DNA of 64,000 bases from Nonomuraea thailandensis (lineage in GTDB: Bacteria; Actinomycetota; Actinomycetes; Streptosporangiales; Streptosporangiaceae), in contig NZ_JAMZEB010000002.1 in NCBI RefSeq assembly GCF_024172165.1, positions 4,671,501-4,735,500 of the forward strand, read 5' to 3'. Position 1 is the first letter of the stretch. The number at the start of each line of letters is the position of its first letter. Shown piece by piece: positions 59,104 to 64,000 of this stretch. Both the position numbers and the translations under genes were made by a program. The notes beneath the pieces are model-generated. The model was given only the letters and a program-made list of their open reading frames with translations. It did not search any database and was not told where the DNA came from.

Positions 59104-60294
59104 GTGAGCAAGGCCAATGAGCTGATCGGCACGGCGCTGGAGGCGCTTGCCCAGGAGGATCAGGCGGCCTTCGACTCCGCCGCCGCCTTCCTGGCCGACC
59201 GGGACGACGCCGATCGGGTGCTGGTGGAGGCCGCGACCCGGGCGATCTCGGCGTTGTGGCGCGACGGCTGGCAGCCCGCCGACGTGGTCAGGATCGCGGC
59301 CCGGCGGCTGACCGGCTGGCACGGGCGGGCGGCGGCCGACCTGATCGCCTGGGAGATGCGCGCCTACCCGCCGGCCGCGGTGGATGAGCGCTGGCGCGAG
59401 CAGCTCGCCGGCGTGGAGGCGTCGGTGTGGTGGACGGGCGGCTATCTGGCGGCGCGGCAGGCGCGCGACGGGGCGGGGGCCGGCCGGTTGGTGACCGTTT
59501 CCGGGGTGCTGGAGCTGCTGGGGGTGCTGACCGGGCTGCCCCGGCTGGAGGTGCTCGGCCCGCCGCCCGGGGCCGCTCGCCGTACGGTCCGGGCCCGCCC
59601 GCACGCGGTCAGCGAGAAGACGCTCACGCGGGTACGGGCGTTGCTGGCCAAGGCGGAGTCGACGGCGTACGAGGCGGAGGCGCAGACGTTCACGTCGGCG
59701 GCGCAGAGCCTGATGGCCAAGTACAGCATCGACGCGGCGATGCTGGAGGCGCAGCCGGGCGGCGGTGAGGCTCCGGCGGGCATCCGGGTCGGCATCGACG
59801 CGCCGTACGAGCAGCCCAAGGCCGTGCTGCTCAACCTGGTCGCCGAGGCCAACAGGTGCCGGGTGATCTGGTCGCAGGAGCTGGGGTTCGCCACCGTGCT
59901 GGGGTTCGGGGCGGACCTGTCGTGGGTGGAGATGCTGTTCACCTCGCTGCTGGTGCAGGCGCAGACGGCGCTGGTGAACACGGGCACCAAGAAGCACGGC
60001 AGCGGCCGGTCGAGGAACAAGACGTTCCGCCAGTCGTTCCTGTCGGCGTTCGCCTCCAGGATCGGCGAGCGGCTGGCCGAGGCCACGGCGGAGGCGGTCG
60101 CGCAGGAGAGCGCCGGCCGGGGCGCCGACCTGGTGCCGGTGCTGGCGGCCCGCGAACAGGAGGTGGAGCAGGCGGTCGAGCGCATGTTCCCGCACCTGGT
60201 CTCGCACGCGGTCCGCACCTCCTGGGACCGGGAGGGCTGGGTGGCCGGCCGTACCGCCGCCGACCGGGCCAGCCTCGGGGCGCGCGACCGATAG
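59104..60294 (+). CDS. DUF2786 domain protein
   Basis: A 396-residue soluble protein. The DUF2786 motif is in the middle (TLTRVRALLAKAESTAYEAE, AQTFTSAAQSLMAKYSIDAA). The N-terminal helical part (ADRVLVEAATRAISALWRDG) and C-terminal part (RNKTFRQSFLSAFASRIGER) are typical of actinomycete members. The function is unknown; the domain also occurs in phage and plasmid proteins. Start: GTG 59104. No co-transcribed neighbours. Confidence 0.85.
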   Translation: MSKANELIGTALEALAQEDQAAFDSAAAFLADRDDADRVLVEAATRAISALWRDGWQPADVVRIAARRLTGWHGRAAADLIAWEMRAYPPAAVDERWREQLAGVEASVWWTGGYLAARQARDGAGAGRLVTVSGVLELLGVLTGLPRLEVLGPPPGAARRTVRARPHAVSEKTLTRVRALLAKAESTAYEAEAQTFTSAAQSLMAKYSIDAAMLEAQPGGGEAPAGIRVGIDAPYEQPKAVLLNLVAEANRCRVIWSQELGFATVLGFGADLSWVEMLFTSLLVQAQTALVNTGTKKHGSGRSRNKTFRQSFLSAFASRIGERLAEATAEAVAQESAGRGADLVPVLAAREQEVEQAVERMFPHLVSHAVRTSWDREGWVAGRTAADRASLGARDR

Positions 60295-60705
60295 CGCTGC
60301 GGGTGCCGGACATCCATCCGCGCCGGGACCTGATACGCCCACACCCACCTGACCGCGCTCCGGGTTCGGCTCAGCCGGGTTCGCGGGCCGGGCTGCTCGA
60401 CCGCAAGATCACCGCCGTGCGCGCTCGGCGGCGGCCGGCCCGCGAGCCGGCGGCGGTGGCGTGCACGAGGGCGCGACCCGCCTGGTGGCAGCAAGCCGGG
60501 TGGGCCGGAGCAGAGGCTGCCCGGCTGCCGCGACCGGGCCGGCCCCCATGCGTCGCGGAGGCGGCGAGGGCGGTGACCGCGGAGATCCCCTGGGTGCCCG
60601 GCCCCACGCCGAACGCCCTTCACCAGCATGTCACGATTCGGTATCGCCGGTGACTCGTGGGCTTGACGGACCCCGCCGTGTGGAGCGATTGTCGAGGACA
60701 TCGTT

Positions 60706-60715
60706 GAACCGGTTC
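60706..60715. promoter_or_regulatory. LacI-type operator core 1
   Basis: GAACCGGTTC, a perfect 10-bp palindrome shared with the site at 60832-60847, about 14 bp downstream of the candidate -10 at 60687-60692. Confidence 0.6.
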
Positions 60716-60831
60716 GCCGCGCCTGGCGAAGACCGTTCGCGATGGTGCCGAGCCACGAGGAGAACGGGCGTCTGCCCAGCATGCCCGTTCTCCGGAGAAC
60801 TCGGTTCCCGAAGAAGTATTCGCGACCTGTC

Positions 60832-60847
60832 GTCGAACCGGTTCGAC
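60832..60847. promoter_or_regulatory. LacI-type operator 2
   Basis: GTCGAACCGGTTCGAC, a perfect 16-bp palindrome with a central CG as in LacI-family operators, 16 bp upstream of the regulator start. With the core at 60706-60715 it suggests autoregulation, possibly through a DNA loop of about 128 bp. Confidence 0.75.
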
Positions 60848-60862
60848 AACTCGGAGGTGAAA

Positions 60863-61885
60863 GTGGCGACGATCGGGGACGTGGCCCGGGAGGCCGGGGT
60901 GAGCCGCAGCACGGCGTCGTACGCCCTGTCAGGCAAGCGCCGCATCTCGGACGAGGTCCGGCAGCGGGTGCTGGCGGCGGCCGAAGCCCTGGCCTACACG
61001 CCGAACGCGGGCGCCCGCGCGCTGGCCACCGCCCAGACCAAGGTGCTCGGCCTGCTCGCCCAGTTCCACGAGGACGAGTTCGCGCCCGCGATGATGCAGT
61101 ACATCCTGGGCGTCACCAACACCGCCCGCGACCTCGGCTACGACACGCTGCTGGTCACCGAGGCGGACGGGGTGCGGGCGCTGCGCCGCGTCACCGACTC
61201 GCGCATGGTGGACGGCGTGGTGCTCATGAACATCGCGCAGGACGACGCCCGCCTGCCCATCCTGCGGGCCGCGCCGCAGCCGGGCGCGCTGGTGGGCCTG
61301 CCCGGCGACTGCTCGGGGCTGGACGTCTTCGATCTCGACTTCGAGGAGGCCGGCCGGGTCATGGTCGATCACCTGTACCGGCTCGGCCACCGCGAGCTCA
61401 TCCTCGTCTCCCAGCCCGAGCACGTGGTGGAGCGGGGCGGCGCGTACGTGTGGCGCCTGCGCGACGCCGCACTCGAACGTGCCCGCCAGCGCGGTGTCAC
61501 CCTGCACGCCGTCTACGGCGACTCCCGGCAGCCGGCCGTGGGACGCCTGCTCAACCACCTGCTCGACGCCCACCCGGAAGCCACCGGCCTGCTGATCAAC
61601 AACGAGGCGGCCGCGGCGGCGCTGCCCTCCGTCACCTACGCGCGGGGGTTGCGGGTGCCCGAGGACCTGTCGGTCATCGGGCGCTATTCCGCCGAGTTCG
61701 CCGCGACCTTCTCCCTGCCCTACTCCCACATCGAGAGCGCACCCGATCGCCTGGGCGCCATGGCGGTGCGCCAGCTCGTGCGCCGCGTGGAGTCGCAGGC
61801 GGCGCGCGAGGAGCCGTTCGTCGTGCGCTTCATCTCTCCCGAGCTGGTCTCGCTCGGCAGCACCGCACCCCCACTTCCCCGCTGA
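60863..61885 (+). CDS. LacI family transcriptional regulator
   Basis: A 340-residue LacI protein. HTH and hinge: TIGDVAREAGVSRSTASYAL, SGKRRISDEVRQRVLAAAEA, YTPNAGARALAT. The periplasmic-binding-like core follows (LGLLAQFHEDEFAPAMMQYI; VDGVVLMNIAQDDARLPIL; LSVIGRYSAEFAATFSLPYS). Start: GTG 60863 with GGAGG five bases before; GTG 60857 is possible. It is 66 bp upstream of a sugar ABC operon that carries a LacI-type site in front. Ligand: a sugar, unassigned. Confidence 0.93.
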   Translation: MATIGDVAREAGVSRSTASYALSGKRRISDEVRQRVLAAAEALAYTPNAGARALATAQTKVLGLLAQFHEDEFAPAMMQYILGVTNTARDLGYDTLLVTEADGVRALRRVTDSRMVDGVVLMNIAQDDARLPILRAAPQPGALVGLPGDCSGLDVFDLDFEEAGRVMVDHLYRLGHRELILVSQPEHVVERGGAYVWRLRDAALERARQRGVTLHAVYGDSRQPAVGRLLNHLLDAHPEATGLLINNEAAAAALPSVTYARGLRVPEDLSVIGRYSAEFAATFSLPYSHIESAPDRLGAMAVRQLVRRVESQAAREEPFVVRFISPELVSLGSTAPPLPR

Positions 61886-61924
61886 CCTCGGAGAAGACAG
61901 CCCTGACCGTTCTACGGCGCTCAA

Positions 61925-61938
61925 TGTGAGCGCTAACA
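61925..61938. promoter_or_regulatory. LacI-family operator upstream of the sugar ABC operon
   Basis: TGTGAGCGCTAACA (12 of 14 positions symmetric around a central CG) has the classical LacI-family AGCGCT core and lies 14 bp before the binding-protein ATG. Its sequence differs from the GAACCGGTTC sites of the regulator's own promoter. Confidence 0.7.
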
Positions 61939-61951
61939 CTGGAGTAGTCCG

Positions 61952-63205
61952 ATGAACCGTACGTCCGCGAAGGCCGCCGTGATCGGCGCCGCCGTTCTGG
62001 CCCTGGCCGCCTGCGCCTCCGCGCCGCCGCAGGGTGGCCCCACCGCCGCCGGGGCCGAGGGCGGCGCGTACACCTGGTGGGACCCGTACCCGCAACACGA
62101 CGCGAGCTCCGCGTGGGCCGAGCGGGTGGGCGCCTGCGGCCGGCAGGCCGGCGTCACCATCGAGCGCACCGCCTACGACACCACCGCGCTGACCAACCAG
62201 GCCCTTCTCGCGGGCCAGGAGGGGAACGCGCCCGACGTCATCCTCCTCGACAACCCGGCCGTCTCGACCCTGGCGGACGCCGGCATGCTGACCGCGATGT
62301 CCGATTTCGGCCTTGAGGTGAACCGGTTCGACAAGAACCTCATCGCCGCCGGCGAGCTGGACGGCAAGACCTACGGCATCCCCATCGGCGCCAACACCCT
62401 CGCGTTGTACTACAACAAGAAGATCCTCGACGACGCCGGCGTCGACCCCGCCTCGGTCAAGGACTGGGCGTCGCTGACCGCGGCGCTGAAGAAGGTCAAG
62501 GCCGCGGGCAAGAAGCCGATCACGTTCGCCGCCATCGGCACCGAGGAGGGCTCCTTCCAGTTCCTGCCCTGGTTCTGGGGCGCCGGGGCGCAGCTCACGC
62601 AGCTCGACTCGCCACAGGCCGTCGAGGCCCTGCACCTGTGGAGCTCCTGGCTCAAGGACGGCCTCGCGCCGAACTCGGTCATCAGCAACTCCCAGAACAC
62701 CACCTGGGAGGAGTTCCTGACCGGCGAGTTCGCCTTCGCCGAGAACGGCACCTGGCAGATCAACAGCGCCGCCGAGGCGGACTTCCCGACCGGCATCGTG
62801 CAGATCCCCGGCAAGGACGGCGGGACCGCCGCCACGCCCACGGGCGGCGAGTTCATCACGGTCCCGGTGCAGAAGGACACCAAGCGCTACGACGTGACCA
62901 AGAAGGTCCTCGAGTGCATGACCACGCCCGAGGGCCTGGTCGAGACCGGCACGACGTTCGCCTACTACATCCCCTCCACCGCCGATGGACAGCAGGCCAT
63001 CCTCGCCAAGGAGCCGAGCCTGAAGCCGTGGGTGGCGGCCGTCCAGTCGGCCAAGGGCCGTACCAGCGACAACCTCGGCACCAAGTACCCGAAGATCTCC
63101 GAGGCCCTGTGGACCGGCGTGCAGAAGGCGCTGAGCGGCGCGGCGAGCCCGGCCGACGCGCTCAAGGCGGCCCAGGCCCAGGCCCAGCAGGCCACCGGCG
63201 ACTGA
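61952..63205 (+). CDS. sugar-binding lipoprotein of a CUT1 ABC importer
   Basis: A 417-residue solute-binding protein. Signal IGAAVLALAAC with lipidated Cys21; YTWWDPYPQHDASSAW at the mature start; APDVILLDNPAVSTLADAGM-type region, YGIPIGANTLALYYNKKILD and TWEEFLTGEFAFAENGTWQI are CUT1 hallmarks. Start: ATG 61952 after GGAG. A GAACCGGTTCGAC sequence lies within its coding region at 62320-62332. Leads the LacI-linked importer. Confidence 0.94.
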   Translation: MNRTSAKAAVIGAAVLALAACASAPPQGGPTAAGAEGGAYTWWDPYPQHDASSAWAERVGACGRQAGVTIERTAYDTTALTNQALLAGQEGNAPDVILLDNPAVSTLADAGMLTAMSDFGLEVNRFDKNLIAAGELDGKTYGIPIGANTLALYYNKKILDDAGVDPASVKDWASLTAALKKVKAAGKKPITFAAIGTEEGSFQFLPWFWGAGAQLTQLDSPQAVEALHLWSSWLKDGLAPNSVISNSQNTTWEEFLTGEFAFAENGTWQINSAAEADFPTGIVQIPGKDGGTAATPTGGEFITVPVQKDTKRYDVTKKVLECMTTPEGLVETGTTFAYYIPSTADGQQAILAKEPSLKPWVAAVQSAKGRTSDNLGTKYPKISEALWTGVQKALSGAASPADALKAAQAQAQQATGD

Positions 63206-63216
63206 TCGGACGTTCC

Positions 63217-64000
63217 ATGGCTTCGATTCGCACGGCCGGGGCGCTCTCGCACCCCGCGCACCGGGCGGCGCGGCGGCCCCTCCGGTGGACGACGCTGGCC
63301 TTCCTCGCGCCGCTCATCGTCTATCTGCTGCTGTTCTACGCCTATCCGCTCTACCGCAACATCGAGCTCAGCCTCCATGACTACACGCCCCGCGCCTTCA
63401 TCCAGGGCAACCCGGAGTTCACCGGCCTGGAGAACTACGCCAGGATCCTCTCCGACGGCGCGTTCCTGCGCGCGCTGGGCAACACGGCACTGTTCACCCT
63501 GGGCTCCATCGCCGTGCAGTACGCGCTCGGCCTGGCCCTGGCGGTCTTCTTCCACCGCGGCTTCCGGCTGTCGGCGGTGCTGCGCGCGATGTTCCTGGTG
63601 CCGTGGCTGCTGCCGCTGATCGTGTCCGCCTCGGCGTGGTCGTGGATGCTCAACAGCGAGAACGGGATCGTCAACGCGGCCCTGCAGGCGTTCGGGATCG
63701 GCCAGATCAACTGGCTGACCTCGCCGGACACCTCGCTGCTGGCGGTCACGATCGCCAACATCTGGCTCGGCGTCCCGTTCAACCTGGTCATCCTGTACGC
63801 GGGGCTGCAGAACATCCCGGCCACCCTGTACGAGGCGGCCGGGCTGGACGGCGCGAACGGCTGGCAGCAGTTCTGGCGCATCACGTTCCCGCTGCTGCGC
63901 CCGGTGTCGGCGATCACGCTGCTGCTCGGCCTGATCTACACGCTCAAGGTCGTCGACATCATCTGGATCATGACCAGGGGCGGGCCCGCGGACGCCTCCA
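63217..64000 (+). CDS. sugar ABC transporter permease (partial; 3' end outside window)
   Basis: 261 residues visible of a MalF-like CUT1 permease: TLAFLAPLIVYLLLFYAYPL, FTGLENYARIL, coupling loop TLYEAAGLDGANGWQQFWRI and KVVDIIWIMTRGGPADAS at the window end. Start: ATG 63217, 11 bp after the binding-protein stop. The second permease is expected just beyond. Confidence 0.93.
   Translation, partial: MASIRTAGALSHPAHRAARRPLRWTTLAFLAPLIVYLLLFYAYPLYRNIELSLHDYTPRAFIQGNPEFTGLENYARILSDGAFLRALGNTALFTLGSIAVQYALGLALAVFFHRGFRLSAVLRAMFLVPWLLPLIVSASAWSWMLNSENGIVNAALQAFGIGQINWLTSPDTSLLAVTIANIWLGVPFNLVILYAGLQNIPATLYEAAGLDGANGWQQFWRITFPLLRPVSAITLLLGLIYTLKVVDIIWIMTRGGPADAS

Larger units (their letters stand above)
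60295..60862. other. 568-bp upstream region of the LacI regulator
   Basis: No gene recognised; short frames are shadow-like. The last 200 bp are regulatory: TTGACG (60663-60668) and GATTGT (60687-60692) with an 18-bp spacer may be the promoter, followed by two GAACCGGTTC palindromes. Confidence 0.6.

Noticed and set aside
59104..60294. DUF2786 gene as evidence of a prophage
   Set aside because: The domain occurs in phages, but no integrase, capsid or att-like repeats are seen around it.

Overview
The window reads as chromosomal DNA of a high-GC actinomycete. Codons strongly prefer G or C in the third position, GTG and TTG starts are frequent, many neighbours overlap by ATGA or GTGA, and the gene families (SorC, ROK, LacI and TipAS-like MerR regulators, HTH-nSTAND-WD40 proteins, DUF2690, CotH) are those of Streptosporangiaceae-like organisms. 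That placement is inferred from gene content; no rRNA or other marker gene is present.

Layout. 1-7753: a sugar or nucleoside catabolic cluster on the minus strand (nucleoside hydrolase, ABC sugar importer, TIM-barrel isomerase, split transketolase), divergent from a SorC regulator. 7822-13030: a hypothetical gene, then a TetR regulator with two matching operators, divergent from an SDR, a Baeyer-Villiger monooxygenase and a cyclase-family hydrolase, which looks like a ketone or alicyclic degradation unit. 13143-25793: small accessory genes, including two methyltransferases with a divergent LysR, a TetR, two TipAS-type MerR regulators, two beta-lactamase-fold hydrolases, a decayed third hydrolase with BTRD1-type repeats, a NarL-type two-component system, and secreted and SRPBCC proteins.

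25859-33331 is the most unusual locus. A 1237-residue HTH / nSTAND ATPase / transmembrane / 14-blade WD40 protein is divergent from a tightly overlapping three-gene operon: TIR-TIR-GUN4, a membrane SPFH protein with three N-terminal repeat modules, and a membrane-anchored TIR. The parts match known conflict and immunity modules, but I do not recognise the combination as a described system.

33550-40075: an MFS gene with an internal deletion, then an OmpR/HisKA two-component system followed by the VTC-domain, DUF4956 and CotH trio. 40145-44432: a TetR regulator, an acetoacetate-decarboxylase-family enzyme and a polar amino-acid-type ABC importer. 44753-52963: a secreted phosphodiester-glycosidase-family protein, then a promoter/operator-led sugar ABC operon with a ROK regulator, a Gfo/Idh/MocA oxidoreductase and a secreted EEP-fold hydrolase. 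52964-54050: a decayed stretch with remnants of transport genes. 54051-57495: a five-gene toluene/alkene diiron monooxygenase set (tmoABCDE order) with no reductase gene nearby. 57609-64000: a small membrane protein, a second secreted EEP protein, a DUF2786 protein, and a LacI-regulated sugar ABC importer that runs off the window end.

Overall the region is dominated by carbon-source uptake (four ABC importers), oxygenase-based degradation, many local one-component regulators whose palindromic sites can be read directly, and one compact putative signalling or immunity island.
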